Shown here one piece after another: positions 17,173 to 27,581 of a stretch of 64,000 nucleotides of DNA. The notes under the pieces were generated by a model. It was not told the DNA's origin. It saw nothing but the letters and a program-made list of their open reading frames with translations, and searched no databases. Every line of letters begins with the position of its first letter. Within the stretch, counting starts at the first letter, position 1. Both the position numbers and the translations under genes were made by a program. Location of the stretch: the NCBI GenBank assembly GCA_949383255.1, contig CASJPF010000004.1:62001-126000 (forward strand). Reading direction: 5' to 3'. The stretch comes from Lachnospiraceae bacterium. Its GTDB lineage: Bacteria; Bacillota; Clostridia; Lachnospirales; Lachnospiraceae.

Positions 17173-20100
17173 GTGAAACAGTTATTCTAGGTAGAGAGAA
17201 TAATATGACTGCTATAAAAAGCAATCAGGAAGTTATTTCTGCAAATCAGTTCAAAAGCAAAGTACCAAATTATTATACGTTTCAAAATGGTTTAGAGGAA
17301 GCAAGTAAACTTGTCGATGACATTGTACTTAAAAATTATTTGCAAAAACTAACGGATTTAGAGATTGTTCCATTAGATAAAAATTTGAAGAATATCGGAG
17401 ATATCCGTTTATTTAAAATTACAGAAATGGTATATCAAAAGAATGAGTATTCAACCTATAAGTTTGCTTCTGTTTTTAATGCGGTTCAAAACCTAAATTG
17501 CAGTGTATTTATTATTGTAGACAGTGATGGGCAAAAAACTGATTTTTATATGGGTGTACGTTCTTTGGATGACAAGCGGACAACAAAATCTTTGAAAGAT
17601 ACTTTGAAAAATGCATTGACAGGGCAATTTCCAGGTGTAAAAACCGAAGATTTGCTTGACCCAAAAGCTGAGGATTTTTTAAACAATATAGCTACAAAAA
17701 ATATTGCAAGTGTGTCTTGTGTTGCAAAAAACAAAGATAAAGATTTTAAGGATAATGAAACATTTATTCAAGGTCTTGAAAAATTGGCACTTGCAATGCA
17801 GGGGCAAAAATATACGGCAGTTGTTTTGGCTAAGAGTACACCAATGGAGCAATTGGAGCAAACCCGGCAGGCTTATGAAACCATTTACACACAATTGTCT
17901 CCTTTTGCAAATATGCAGATATCTTATGGGACAAGCACAGCATTAAGTGTGTCAGATGCTTTTTCACATGGAAAGACAATAGGATCTTCGCACGCAACGA
18001 ATACATCAACACAGACTGGAAAGAATTATTCAAAGAGTACAAGTGAAAATCATGGAATGACAAAGAAAGATTCTTTAGGAGCTTTGGCCAAAAGCCTTGG
18101 AACGGCTGCGTTGGGGGTTGCAAGTCTTGTGACAGCTCCGTTAACAGGGGGAGCTAGTATTGCTGTTGCTGGGGCAATAACTGTCGGGCATATAGGGCTT
18201 AATGCATTTAATCCCAAAAGTATAACAAAAGGAACTTCAACAACAGAAGAATATTCAGAGAATAATTCCACATCATATGGTGAAACGCATACAGAAAATG
18301 AAAGTACAACAGAAAACGAAACTCGAACAAAAGGTATCACAACTGGTTCTTCGGATAATCTGCAATTGACTTTGCAGAATAAGTCGTTAGTGAATGTTTT
18401 AGAAAGAATTGATCTTCAATTGAAACGTATGGAGGAATGTGAAAGTATAGGAATGTGGGAATGTGCAGCATACTTTCTTTCGGATAGTCAGGAAACAGCG
18501 GAAATGGCAGCAGGAACGTATAAAGCGCTTATGAAAGGGGAAAAATCAGGAGTCGAAACTTCGGCAATAAACTTATGGGGAAGAAATAATCAGAACCAAT
18601 TGCCTGTTTTACGTGAGTATATTACTAATTTTATTCATCCAGTTTTTAAATATGCATCTGACACAATATCAGTTCCCATAACAGCGGCTTCTTTGGTTAG
18701 CAGCAATGAATTGGCAATTCATATGGGGCTGCCTAGGAAATCAGTATGTGGTTTTCCTGTTATAGAACATGCAGATTTTGGCAAGGAAGTTGTCAGGTAC
18801 AATCAGAAACTGCACAGCAAAGATTTTTGTCTTGGAAAAGTGTTTAGCATGGGAAAAGAAACGGAAACGGAGGTTCATCTGGACTGTAATTCCTTAACAA
18901 TGCATACATTTGTGACAGGTTCTACAGGTTCTGGCAAAAGCAACACTGTTTATCAAATATTAAATCAACTAAGAAGTGTATATGACATTCCATTTCTTGT
19001 TGTTGAGCCAGCCAAAGGTGAATATAAAAATATTTTCGGACAGTTTGCTGATGTTAGTGTGTATGGCACAAACCCAAAGAAAATGAATTTATTAAGAATT
19101 AATCCTTTTAAGTTTTCTGAAGATATTCATGTGCTAGAGCATTTAGATAGATTGGTGGAAATTTTCAATGTCTGCTGGCCGATGTATGCAGCGATGCCTG
19201 CAATATTAAAAGAGTCAATGGAGAAAGCGTATGTTGCTGCAGGATGGAATTTAGGAACTTCCGAAAATGCAAAAGGTAATAAATATCCGAATTTTGCCGA
19301 TTTACTCGAACAGATAGAAGTTGTAATAAATGAGTCAAAGTATTCTTCCGACAGTAAAGGTGATTACTCTGGAGCTCTGTTAACACGTGTAAGATCGTTG
19401 ACGAATGGATTAAATGGATTAATTTTTTGCAAGGATGATTTAAGTGAGCGAGATTTATTTGATAAGAATGTTATTGTTGATTTAAGTCGTGTTGGTTCGA
19501 CGGAAACGAAATCACTGATAATGGGATTACTGGTATTAAAATTAAATGAATATCGCATGTCATCTGGCAAAATTAACAGTCCTTTATCACACCTTACTGT
19601 GTTAGAGGAGGCACATAATCTCTTAAAAAGAACTTCTATGGAGCAATCTACAGAAAACGCCAATTTGTTGGGGAAATCGGTGGAGTTACTTGCAAACTCA
19701 ATTGCTGAAATGAGAACTTATGGAGAGGGTTTCATTATAGCTGATCAGTCACCAGGTTTGCTGGATATATCTGTTATCAGGAATACAAATACAAAGATTA
19801 TTTTAAGATTGCCAGATAGGAGTGATCGGGAATTAGTTGGATATGCGGCTGGTCTGGATGAAGAACAGATAGAAGAATTATCAAAGCTGAAAAGAGGTGT
19901 AGCGGCTGTATATCAAAATGACTGGGTTGAGCCAGTGCTTGTTCAGGTAAGCAAATGTAATATTATGGAAAAAGCATATGATTTTACAGGCGATGGCGCT
20001 AGGGAAAATTATATAGATATACAAGAACAGCTAATTAATTTTTTGATTCAAGGGAGAGTGAACGAACATTTAGCGTTTTCTATTGAATGTATTGAAAATG

Positions 20101-20489
20101 GACTTGACGTGTTGGGACTATCATCATCAAACTATGAATTTGTGGAAGAACAAATAGCGGAATATAAAGAAATGAACTCTCTTGTTATTTGGAAAGATGA
20201 AAATTTCCGAAAACTTTCAAGACGTATAACGGATATATTAGGCGTTCGGGCGCGTGTTGAGAATAGTGCTTTGACAGCGATGGATAATGATGAACTTACA
20301 GATATGTTAAACAGAATTATTGCGCAGATTATTAAGGTTCCTACCAAACAGTTAACAATTGCCTTAAGCCAATGCTTTATGAAGGATATGAGTATACAAC
20401 AAGATGAAAATGAAACAAGAGAAAAAATATACCTCAATTGGATTCAATCTGTTGTAGAGAGGAGAGAAAAGTATGATAGGAAATTTTAA
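17169..20489 (+). CDS. HerA/DUF87-type ATPase with membrane-like insert
   Basis: This 1106-aa protein has an N-terminal alpha/beta domain (about 25-255), a Ser/Thr/Asn-rich segment (255-298), a glycine/alanine hydrophobic stretch (302-346), a second Ser/Thr/Glu-rich segment (350-395) and a helical region. The ATPase follows: Walker A GSTGSGKS (584-591), VVEPAKGEYKN, Walker B LTVLEEAHNLL (about 808) and an ADQSPGLLD sensor region. These motifs define the HerA/FtsK-like DUF87 group, hexameric DNA or protein translocases. It overlaps the preceding gene by 4 bases and the nuclease gene by 17. A later in-frame ATG exists at residue 13. The combination with dynamins is unusual. Confidence 0.8.
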   Translation: MSETVILGRENNMTAIKSNQEVISANQFKSKVPNYYTFQNGLEEASKLVDDIVLKNYLQKLTDLEIVPLDKNLKNIGDIRLFKITEMVYQKNEYSTYKFASVFNAVQNLNCSVFIIVDSDGQKTDFYMGVRSLDDKRTTKSLKDTLKNALTGQFPGVKTEDLLDPKAEDFLNNIATKNIASVSCVAKNKDKDFKDNETFIQGLEKLALAMQGQKYTAVVLAKSTPMEQLEQTRQAYETIYTQLSPFANMQISYGTSTALSVSDAFSHGKTIGSSHATNTSTQTGKNYSKSTSENHGMTKKDSLGALAKSLGTAALGVASLVTAPLTGGASIAVAGAITVGHIGLNAFNPKSITKGTSTTEEYSENNSTSYGETHTENESTTENETRTKGITTGSSDNLQLTLQNKSLVNVLERIDLQLKRMEECESIGMWECAAYFLSDSQETAEMAAGTYKALMKGEKSGVETSAINLWGRNNQNQLPVLREYITNFIHPVFKYASDTISVPITAASLVSSNELAIHMGLPRKSVCGFPVIEHADFGKEVVRYNQKLHSKDFCLGKVFSMGKETETEVHLDCNSLTMHTFVTGSTGSGKSNTVYQILNQLRSVYDIPFLVVEPAKGEYKNIFGQFADVSVYGTNPKKMNLLRINPFKFSEDIHVLEHLDRLVEIFNVCWPMYAAMPAILKESMEKAYVAAGWNLGTSENAKGNKYPNFADLLEQIEVVINESKYSSDSKGDYSGALLTRVRSLTNGLNGLIFCKDDLSERDLFDKNVIVDLSRVGSTETKSLIMGLLVLKLNEYRMSSGKINSPLSHLTVLEEAHNLLKRTSMEQSTENANLLGKSVELLANSIAEMRTYGEGFIIADQSPGLLDISVIRNTNTKIILRLPDRSDRELVGYAAGLDEEQIEELSKLKRGVAAVYQNDWVEPVLVQVSKCNIMEKAYDFTGDGARENYIDIQEQLINFLIQGRVNEHLAFSIECIENGLDVLGLSSSNYEFVEEQIAEYKEMNSLVIWKDENFRKLSRRITDILGVRARVENSALTAMDNDELTDMLNRIIAQIIKVPTKQLTIALSQCFMKDMSIQQDENETREKIYLNWIQSVVERREKYDRKF

Positions 20490-21042
20490 TGATGTTAAGG
20501 AATCGCAAATGAATAGATTTGTCGAATCACCATTGGGCAAAAAAGCTGAATCATCTGTTGCTGATAAATATATAGTTTTGGCAGATAAATCATTAGCGTT
20601 TATATATGATAAGTTCAAGTGCTGTCCTGTTGAAAATGGAAAATGGACCGGTGAACGAGGCGATTCTAAATGGTGCCCAGACAAAGACTATATACCCGGG
20701 AAAGCGAATCCCGATGGAAAAAATTGGGGTGAAATTTTAAAGAAGTTTGGCATAGATGGTATTGAATATAGAAATGGGGAACCTGATTTTAGCCGTATTA
20801 GTAAGGAAACAGTTAAAATAAAAGATTTTTGTGAAAATAGAGCAGACAATTTTGATAAGGCAGATATTGCGTTGGCAAAACAACAGCACTGTTCACCGGA
20901 CACAGTTAAAAAGTGGAGAAAAGAGAATGCGTATACTTGGCATGAGTGCAAAGACATGAAAACAATGCAACTAGTGCCTAGCGTTATACATAATAATATG
21001 TCTCACAGCGGTGGAATATCAGAAGCAAAGAAAGGCGCATAA
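20473..21042 (+). CDS. Stand-alone HNH-fold nuclease, WHH/colicin-DNase type
   Basis: The 189-aa protein carries the signature of the HNH/EndoVII toxin nucleases. GERGDSKWCPD (60-70) and GIEYRNGEPDF (96-106) lead into the catalytic block YTWHECKD...TMQLVP..IH....HSGG, with His157, Glu158, His173 and His178. This matches the colicin-DNase/WHH families usually found at the C terminus of polymorphic toxins. Here there is no delivery domain and no signal peptide; only about 50 residues precede the domain. AGAGGAG lies before the ATG inside the HerA-like gene, so expression is coupled. It is predicted to cut DNA (possibly tRNA). Confidence 0.75.
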   Translation: MIGNFNDVKESQMNRFVESPLGKKAESSVADKYIVLADKSLAFIYDKFKCCPVENGKWTGERGDSKWCPDKDYIPGKANPDGKNWGEILKKFGIDGIEYRNGEPDFSRISKETVKIKDFCENRADNFDKADIALAKQQHCSPDTVKKWRKENAYTWHECKDMKTMQLVPSVIHNNMSHSGGISEAKKGA

Positions 21043-21132
21043 GTGTGAAGGAAAATTCGCATCGTGAAGTGCGAAAGTATGTTTTGTAGTTTGTTTATGT
21101 TCTGAATAAAGCGAAAGGAATGATGAAAAAAT

Positions 21133-21507
21133 ATGATACATAATGTATTTGGAGATATTGACTTTAATGTAGGATGGAAGACTACTAAGAGTATTGTATT
21201 ATTTGGGCAATCTTATGTAGTTACAGTAAAAATACATGCATACTTTGAAGAGGATGGTATTACAGAAGAACAGGAAAATGCCTACATTGATTTTATAAGT
21301 TCAGAGGAAACAAAAATGAATTGTGTTGAAAAAATGTTAAAAGAGTATTCAGATTTTGCACAAGAACAGTTTATTCCTAGAACATTGTTGATGAATAGAG
21401 ACGGATCTTATGCTTTGCTATTTGATGATAGAGATAATGAAGATGAAGGAATTGCAGTATGTCTTGCTCCAGAAGAAAAAATTGTGTCTCAAGATGATTA
21501 TTTATAA
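21133..21507 (+). CDS. Small immunity-like protein next to the nuclease
   Basis: The 124-aa acidic protein lies 90 bases after the nuclease gene. Its layout is FGDIDFNVGWKTTKSIVLFG, beta strands, a helix around 60-75 and a closing GIAVCLAPEEKI..QDDYL. It resembles the small beta-rich proteins (DUF2004/DUF6985-like) that sit after polymorphic-toxin nucleases as immunity proteins. The family name is from memory and only tentative. The position directly after a toxin-type nuclease is the main support. GAAAGGA precedes the start. Confidence 0.5.
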   Translation: MIHNVFGDIDFNVGWKTTKSIVLFGQSYVVTVKIHAYFEEDGITEEQENAYIDFISSEETKMNCVEKMLKEYSDFAQEQFIPRTLLMNRDGSYALLFDDRDNEDEGIAVCLAPEEKIVSQDDYL

Positions 21508-21645
21508 AAGTGATTACAAAAGCATTTTTGGGTTTTAAAGCTGTAACAATTATTTAATTCTCATGGTTAAGGAAAAGAGAAGAACAATTGTAAAAAAGGA
21601 ATCTGTGAAAAAGGGGATAATAGACTAAAAATTTATAGGTAGGAA

Positions 21646-21694
21646 AGAACGCTGGGAACAAGTAAAGATTCTGTTGCCAGCGCTTTATTTTTTG
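21646..21694 (+). terminator. Terminator before uvrB
   Basis: CGCTGG (21650-21655) pairs with CCAGCG (21677-21682), extended inward by AACA/TGTT after one mismatch, and is followed by CTTTATTTTTTG. It would end the island transcript before uvrB. Confidence 0.6.
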
Positions 21695-21702
21695 TTTTAT
21701 AG

Positions 21703-21716
21703 CAAACAGAAGTTCC
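21703..21716. promoter_or_regulatory. Candidate LexA (SOS) box upstream of uvrB
   Basis: CAAACAGAAGTTCC matches 12 of 14 positions of the Bacillus-type SOS consensus CGAACRNRYGTTYC. It lies about 20 bases upstream of the expected -35 position of the uvrB promoter. uvrB is a classic SOS gene. Confidence 0.4.
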
Positions 21717-21755
21717 GAAAATATCTTCTTTTGTCTGTACAAATGAAAAGCCGTG

Positions 21756-21764
21756 TGCTATAAT
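21756..21764 (+). promoter_or_regulatory. uvrB promoter, extended -10
   Basis: TGCTATAAT gives a perfect -10 with the upstream TG. Only a weak TGTACA stands at -35 (21736-21741, 17-base spacing). Confidence 0.6.
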
Positions 21765-21836
21765 CAAAAGTACTTTTTGAGCGATTTCTATGGATTGCTT
21801 ACAACCCATTTAAATTATTGGAGGTGAGTTAATTTT

Positions 21837-23828
21837 ATGTTGTTTAAACTGCACAGTGAATACCAGCCCACCGGTGATCAGCCGGAGGCGATTGCAAAGC
21901 TTGTGGAAGGCTTTAAAGAGGGCAATCAGTTCCAGACATTACTAGGTGTTACTGGTTCTGGAAAAACTTTTACAATGGCAAATATTATACAGGCATTACA
22001 AAAGCCTACTTTGGTGATAGCGCACAATAAAACGCTCGCCGGACAATTGTATGGTGAATTTAAAGAATTTTTCCCAGAAAATGCGGTAGAATATTTTGTG
22101 TCCTACTATGATTATTATCAGCCGGAGGCGTATATTCCTTCTTCAGATACCTATATTGCAAAGGACTCTGCTGTAAATGACGAGATTGATAAGTTGAGAT
22201 TATCGGCGACAGCCTCTTTGACAGAGCGCCGCGATGTTATTGTTGTAGCCAGTGTTTCCTGCATTTATGGTCTGGGGAGCCCAGACGAGTATCAGGGAAT
22301 GATGCTTTCTTTGCGGCCGGGCATGGAAAAAGACAGAGATGAAGTAATTCACGCTTTGATTGAAATGCAGTACGACCGAAATGATTTGGAACTTGACCGA
22401 GGGCGGTTTCGCGTGCATGGTGATGTGGTGGACATTCACCCAGCACAGGGCGGCGAGTTTCTTATCCGCGTGGAGTTTTTTGGAGATGAGATTGACCGTA
22501 TTGCCGAGATAGACCCTGTGACAAACAAGGTTCATGCCACTTTAGAGCATACCACAATCTTTCCAGCATCTCATTATGTTGTGGCGCCAGAGCGGATTGC
22601 AAAGGCATGTGTGGATATTGAGGAGGAAATGAAAGAGCGCGTGCGTTATTTTAAGAGTGAGGATAAGCTTTTGGAGGCACAGCGCATCTCTGAACGGACA
22701 AACTTTGATATTGAGATGCTTCGTGAGACGGGGTTTTGTTCTGGCATTGAGAATTATTCAAGACATTTAAACGGATCAAAAGAAGGCGATCCGCCGTATT
22801 GTCTCATGGACTTTTTTACAGAAGATTTTCTGATTATTATAGATGAGTCGCATATGACAATCCCTCAGATTCGTGGAATGTATGCGGGTGATCGCTCGCG
22901 AAAAAACACACTGGTGGAATATGGATTTCGGCTTCCGTCAGCACTGGACAACAGACCCCTTCAATTTGAGGAGTTTGAGCAAAAAATAGACCAAATGCTC
23001 TTTGTGTCGGCGACACCAAATGAATATGAAAAACAGCATGAGCTTTTGCGTGCGGAACAGATTATTCGACCGACAGGGTTATTAGACCCAGAAATTGAGA
23101 TACACCCTGTAGAGGGGCAGATTGATGATTTGATTGCCCGAATTCATGCGGAGACTGAAAAGCACAATAAAGTGCTTGTGACAACGCTGACAAAGCGTAT
23201 GGCGGAGGACTTAACCAAATATATGTCTGATGTTGGCGTGCGTGTGAAATATTTGCACTCTGATATTGATACCCTTGAGCGCGCGCAGATTATTCGTGAC
23301 ATGCGTCTTGATGTGTTTGATGTGCTTGTCGGCATTAATCTTTTGCGGGAAGGGCTTGACATTCCTGAAATTTCGCTTGTGGCAGTTTTAGACGCAGATA
23401 AGGAAGGCTTTTTGCGCTCTGCAACATCTTTGATTCAGACGGTTGGTCGTGCTGCAAGGAATGCAGAGGGACATGTTGTTATGTACGCAGATACAATTAC
23501 AGATTCTATGCAAATGACGCTTGATGAGACTGCTAGAAGGCGTGCGATTCAGCAAAAATATAATGAGGAGCATGGTATTACACCACAGACAATCAAGAAG
23601 GCAGTGCGCGACTTAATCAGCATTTCAAAGGCAGTGGCAAAAGAAGAACAACAGTTTGAAAAAGATCCGGAGTCAATGAATGAGAAGGAACTGAAAAAAT
23701 TGATTGACACTGTGGAGAAGAATATGCGCAAGGCAGCGGCAGACCTTAATTTTGAGGCGGCGATGGAGTTGCGTGACAAGATGATGGAACTGAAAAAACA
23801 ATTGTTGGATTTGACAAGCGGACTTTAA
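21837..23828 (+). CDS. uvrB: Excinuclease ABC subunit B
   Basis: This 663-aa helicase-like subunit of nucleotide excision repair receives damaged DNA from UvrA and recruits UvrC. Walker A is GVTGSGKT (37-44), and the beta-hairpin region [13 protein letters not shown] and helicase motifs IIIDESH, VSATP and QTVGRAARN are all present. The C-terminal UVR motif is visible in [23 protein letters not shown] precedes the ATG. uvrA follows 33-80 bases downstream depending on its start, forming the uvrBA operon. It looks intact. Confidence 0.98.
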   Translation: MLFKLHSEYQPTGDQPEAIAKLVEGFKEGNQFQTLLGVTGSGKTFTMANIIQALQKPTLVIAHNKTLAGQLYGEFKEFFPENAVEYFVSYYDYYQPEAYIPSSDTYIAKDSAVNDEIDKLRLSATASLTERRDVIVVASVSCIYGLGSPDEYQGMMLSLRPGMEKDRDEVIHALIEMQYDRNDLELDRGRFRVHGDVVDIHPAQGGEFLIRVEFFGDEIDRIAEIDPVTNKVHATLEHTTIFPASHYVVAPERIAKACVDIEEEMKERVRYFKSEDKLLEAQRISERTNFDIEMLRETGFCSGIENYSRHLNGSKEGDPPYCLMDFFTEDFLIIIDESHMTIPQIRGMYAGDRSRKNTLVEYGFRLPSALDNRPLQFEEFEQKIDQMLFVSATPNEYEKQHELLRAEQIIRPTGLLDPEIEIHPVEGQIDDLIARIHAETEKHNKVLVTTLTKRMAEDLTKYMSDVGVRVKYLHSDIDTLERAQIIRDMRLDVFDVLVGINLLREGLDIPEISLVAVLDADKEGFLRSATSLIQTVGRAARNAEGHVVMYADTITDSMQMTLDETARRRAIQQKYNEEHGITPQTIKKAVRDLISISKAVAKEEQQFEKDPESMNEKELKKLIDTVEKNMRKAAADLNFEAAMELRDKMMELKKQLLDLTSGL

Positions 23829-23906
23829 GGAATTGTATTTTTAAATATATTTGAGCGCTGCATGAATATAAAGGAATCGTTTACAATAGAAAGGTATGGT
23901 ATAAGA

Positions 23907-26777
23907 ATGGACAGAGAACAATTAAAGATGTTGCCCAAAGGAGAAGTTATCAAGATTCGCGGCGCAAATGAACACAATTTGAAAAATATTGATTTGGATA
24001 TTCCCAGAAATAAATTTGTTGTGCTGACAGGATTATCTGGTTCTGGCAAGTCTTCCCTTGCATTTGACACTATCTATGCGGAGGGACAGAGACGGTATAT
24101 GGAATCTCTATCCTCCTATGCCAGACAATTTCTAGGACAGATGGAAAAACCAAATGTGGAACGCATTGATGGATTGTCACCTGCGATTTCAATTGATCAG
24201 AAATCTACAAACAGAAATCCACGCTCGACAGTTGGTACTGTGACAGAAATTTATGACTATTTTAGACTTTTGTATGCACGTATTGGAATACCACACTGCC
24301 CAAACTGCGGCCGTGAGATTAAGCGCCAGACAGTTGACCAGATGGTTGACCAGATTATGGAGCTGCCACAGGGTACAAAGCTTCAACTTTTGGCGCCTGT
24401 GGTGCGCGGCAGAAAAGGAGAACATGCAAAAGTGCTTGACCGCGCGAAAAAAAGCGGTTATGTGCGTGTCCGCATTGACGGAAACTTATATGATTTGTCA
24501 GAGGAGATTCACCTTGAAAAAAATATCAAGCACAATATTGAGATTATAGTGGATAGAATTGCGGTAAAAGAAGGCATTGAGCGAAGATTGACAGATTCTA
24601 TTGAGAATGTTATGGTGCTTTCAGAAGGACTTTTGATGGTGGATGTGATAGGCGGCGAGATAATGAATTTTTCTGATAGTTTTGCCTGTCCTGATTGTAA
24701 TATTAGCATTGATGAGGTAGAGCCCAGGAGTTTTTCTTTTAACAATCCGTTTGGCGCCTGTCCAGATTGTTTTGGACTTGGCTATAAGATGGAATTTGAT
24801 ATAGATTTAATTATACCAGACAAAAGCCTTAGCATTAATCAAGGGGCGATTACTGTTATGGGGTGGCAGTCCTGCGCAGATAAGGGAAGTTTTACGAATG
24901 CGATTTTGCAGGCTCTATGCAAGGAGTACAAGTTTTCTCTTGACATACCATATGAAGAATTATCTGACAAAGCGAAAGAGGTACTTATATATGGAACAAA
25001 TGGTAAGGAAGTGACTGTACACTATAAAGGGCAACGCGGTGAAGGAACATATCCTGTGGCATTTGAAGGATTACTTAAAAATGTGGAGCGCAGGTACAGA
25101 GAAACTGCATCGGAGGGCATCAAACAGGAGTACGAGACATTTATGCGTATTACACCCTGTAAGGAGTGCGGCGGAAGGCGCTTGAAAAAAACTTCGCTTG
25201 CAGTGACGGTCTGCGACAAGAATATTTATGAGATTACATCCATGTCCATTACAAATCTATATAGTTTTTTGGATACAATGCAGTTGACCCAACAACAGCA
25301 ATTGATTGGAAAGCGCATTTTAAAGGAAATTCGGGCAAGGGTAGGTTTTCTTGCAAGTGTTGGGCTGGAATATCTGTGTCTTTCAAGAGGCACAGCATCT
25401 TTATCTGGCGGTGAGGCACAGCGCATTCGTCTGGCAACACAGATTGGATCTGGTTTGGTCGGTGTGTGTTATATTTTAGATGAGCCAAGCATTGGATTGC
25501 ATCAGCGAGACAATGATAAGTTGCTGTCAGCGCTGCGCAATTTACAAGGACTTGGAAACACGCTGCTTGTTGTGGAACATGACGAAGATACCATGCTGGC
25601 GGCAGACCATGTGATTGACATTGGTCCTGGCGCTGGGGAACATGGCGGGGAGGTGATTGCGCAAGGAACGGCGGAAGAGATTATGCAGGTTCCAGAGTCC
25701 ATTACTGGACAATATTTAAGCGGAAAAATACAAATTCCTGTGCCAGAACACCGCAGAAATCCGACAGGTTGGCTGACTGTAAAAGGAGCCGCAGAAAACA
25801 ATCTGAAAAATATTGATGTAAAGTTTCCACTTGGTATATTTACTTGTGTGACAGGCGTGTCTGGTTCCGGAAAATCGTCTTTGGTAAATGAGATTTTATA
25901 TAAGTATTTGGCGAAAAAACTCAACAGAGCACGCACGATACCAGGCAAATTTAAAAAGATTGATGGCGTGGAGCAGTTGGATAAAGTAATTGCAATTGAT
26001 CAGTCACCAATCGGCAGAACACCACGCTCTAATCCAGCAACTTATACAGGTGTGTTTGACCAAATTAGAGATTTATTTGCATCGACTGTTGACGCGAAGG
26101 CAAAGGGATACAGCAAAGGGCGGTTTAGCTTTAACGTGAAAGGCGGGCGATGTGAGGCGTGTGGTGGTGATGGCATTATTAAAATCGAGATGCACTTTTT
26201 GCCAGATGTATATGTGCCTTGCGAGGTTTGTCAGGGGAAACGTTACAATAGAGAGACGCTTGATGTAAAGTATAAGGGAAAGAGTATTTATGATGTGCTG
26301 GATATGACTGTCGAGGAAGCAATGACATTTTTTGAGTCCGTTCCTTCTATTAAGAGGAAAATTGAGACATTGTATGATGTTGGGCTTTCTTATATTAAGT
26401 TAGGGCAACCTTCAACAACACTTTCTGGCGGTGAGGCACAGCGTATTAAGCTTGCGACGGAACTGAGCCGTAGAAGTACAGGAAAGACAATTTATATTTT
26501 GGACGAGCCAACAACAGGACTTCATTTTGCAGACGTGCATAAGTTAGTTGAAATTTTGCAGCGTCTTGCAGAGGGTGGAAATACAGTGATTGTCATTGAG
26601 CACAACTTAGATGTGATTAAGACCGCAGATTATATTATTGACATTGGACCAGAGGGCGGAGATGGTGGCGGCACTGTAATTGCTGAAGGCACACCAGAAT
26701 ATATTGCCTCCTGCCCACAGTCTTATACAGGAATCTATATTAAGAAAATGCTAGAGCGAGCAAAAGGTAAGAAGTGA
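23907..26777 (+). CDS. uvrA: Excinuclease ABC subunit A
   Basis: UvrA is the damage-sensing ABC ATPase of nucleotide excision repair. It has two ATPase modules with Walker [11 protein letters not shown] and [10 protein letters not shown], two LSGGEAQR signatures and two zinc sites (CPDC...CPDC and CEAC...CEVC). The frame opens at an ATG at 23862, which has no ribosome site. The ATG at 23907, with AAAGG upstream, or one at 23928 gives a length (956 or 949 aa) closer to the family. The exact start is uncertain. It is co-transcribed with uvrB. Confidence 0.97.
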   Translation: MDREQLKMLPKGEVIKIRGANEHNLKNIDLDIPRNKFVVLTGLSGSGKSSLAFDTIYAEGQRRYMESLSSYARQFLGQMEKPNVERIDGLSPAISIDQKSTNRNPRSTVGTVTEIYDYFRLLYARIGIPHCPNCGREIKRQTVDQMVDQIMELPQGTKLQLLAPVVRGRKGEHAKVLDRAKKSGYVRVRIDGNLYDLSEEIHLEKNIKHNIEIIVDRIAVKEGIERRLTDSIENVMVLSEGLLMVDVIGGEIMNFSDSFACPDCNISIDEVEPRSFSFNNPFGACPDCFGLGYKMEFDIDLIIPDKSLSINQGAITVMGWQSCADKGSFTNAILQALCKEYKFSLDIPYEELSDKAKEVLIYGTNGKEVTVHYKGQRGEGTYPVAFEGLLKNVERRYRETASEGIKQEYETFMRITPCKECGGRRLKKTSLAVTVCDKNIYEITSMSITNLYSFLDTMQLTQQQQLIGKRILKEIRARVGFLASVGLEYLCLSRGTASLSGGEAQRIRLATQIGSGLVGVCYILDEPSIGLHQRDNDKLLSALRNLQGLGNTLLVVEHDEDTMLAADHVIDIGPGAGEHGGEVIAQGTAEEIMQVPESITGQYLSGKIQIPVPEHRRNPTGWLTVKGAAENNLKNIDVKFPLGIFTCVTGVSGSGKSSLVNEILYKYLAKKLNRARTIPGKFKKIDGVEQLDKVIAIDQSPIGRTPRSNPATYTGVFDQIRDLFASTVDAKAKGYSKGRFSFNVKGGRCEACGGDGIIKIEMHFLPDVYVPCEVCQGKRYNRETLDVKYKGKSIYDVLDMTVEEAMTFFESVPSIKRKIETLYDVGLSYIKLGQPSTTLSGGEAQRIKLATELSRRSTGKTIYILDEPTTGLHFADVHKLVEILQRLAEGGNTVIVIEHNLDVIKTADYIIDIGPEGGDGGGTVIAEGTPEYIASCPQSYTGIYIKKMLERAKGKK

Positions 26778-26801
26778 ATTAAAATTAAGAGGATAAAGGA
26801 T

Positions 26802-27581
26802 ATGGAGAACAAAAAGAATTACGAGAAAGCAATTGAGGAGCTTTCGCTAATGCTGATGTATCTGACAAGAGAACAGGACAACAATGAATTTTTCAAATAT
26901 CGGGAGCTAAGCTGGAAAGGGTATGATTTTCAAATGTTGGATAGGCTTGAACAAGGGGATTTGATTTTCCAGCCAAAAAACCGCAGAAGATATGACAAAT
27001 ATCTTTATTTAACAGAGCAGGGACGCGAGCGGGCACAGGAACTTTTGGCAGAGTATGGACTCTGTGATAAAGAGATTAATGAGCAGTTTGAACTGCGCAA
27101 TATTTTGCCGGAGGAGGCAGAACAGGCAGCAGAAATTGAAAAAATTTGTTTTCCGCCCAATGAAGCATGTTCTAGGGAAAAGATTTTGGAGAGAGTAGAA
27201 GCGGCGCCCGAGTTGTTTCTTGTGGCGGTTGACAGAAAGACAGGAAAGCTTGCTGGATTTTTAAATGGAATCGCAACGGATGAGTATTCTTTTCGAGATG
27301 AATTTTTTACAGATATTAAACTGTACAACCCAAAAGGAAACAATGTGATGCTACTTGGGCTTGATGTGTTGCCAGAGTACCGTGGACAGGGATTGGCAAA
27401 AGAAATTATGTTCCAATATCTTCGTAGGGAGCAAGAAAAAGGGCGGAAAATGATTTTTCTGACTTGCTTAGCAGCCAAAGTGAAGATGTATACAAAGATG
27501 GGATATTATAATAACGGTATTGCGGCATCTACATGGGGCGGAGAACAGTGGTATGAGATGCGCTATCGTCTAAATCTTTAG
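26802..27581 (+). CDS. DUF6429-like domain fused to a GNAT acetyltransferase
   Basis: The 259-aa protein joins two parts. Residues 1-92 resemble DUF6429: a helical domain with an ELSLMLMYLT start, the WKGYDF..LD.L segment and a KYLYLTEQG end, much like a small winged-helix. Residues 97-259 are a GNAT domain with the acetyl-CoA loop VLPEYRGQGLAKEIM and a closing Y-rich strand (KMGYYNNG). It probably acetylates an amine, but the substrate is unknown. It starts 24 bases after uvrA with a modest AGAGGA site and may be the last gene of that operon. A terminator follows at 27649. Confidence 0.75.
   Translation: MENKKNYEKAIEELSLMLMYLTREQDNNEFFKYRELSWKGYDFQMLDRLEQGDLIFQPKNRRRYDKYLYLTEQGRERAQELLAEYGLCDKEINEQFELRNILPEEAEQAAEIEKICFPPNEACSREKILERVEAAPELFLVAVDRKTGKLAGFLNGIATDEYSFRDEFFTDIKLYNPKGNNVMLLGLDVLPEYRGQGLAKEIMFQYLRREQEKGRKMIFLTCLAAKVKMYTKMGYYNNGIAASTWGGEQWYEMRYRLNL

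Larger units (their letters stand above)
21508..21836. other. Intergenic region, right edge of island to uvrB
   Basis: This region holds a terminator hairpin (21646-21694), a LexA-box-like site (21703-21716) and the uvrB promoter (21759-21764). The first 130 bases are AT-rich with no recognisable feature. No direct repeat matching the island's left edge was found by eye. Confidence 0.5.

Noticed and set aside
11812-21836. Integrative element with att sites around the island
   Set aside because: No integrase, transposase or matching direct repeats at the two edges could be seen by eye, so only an accessory island is claimed.
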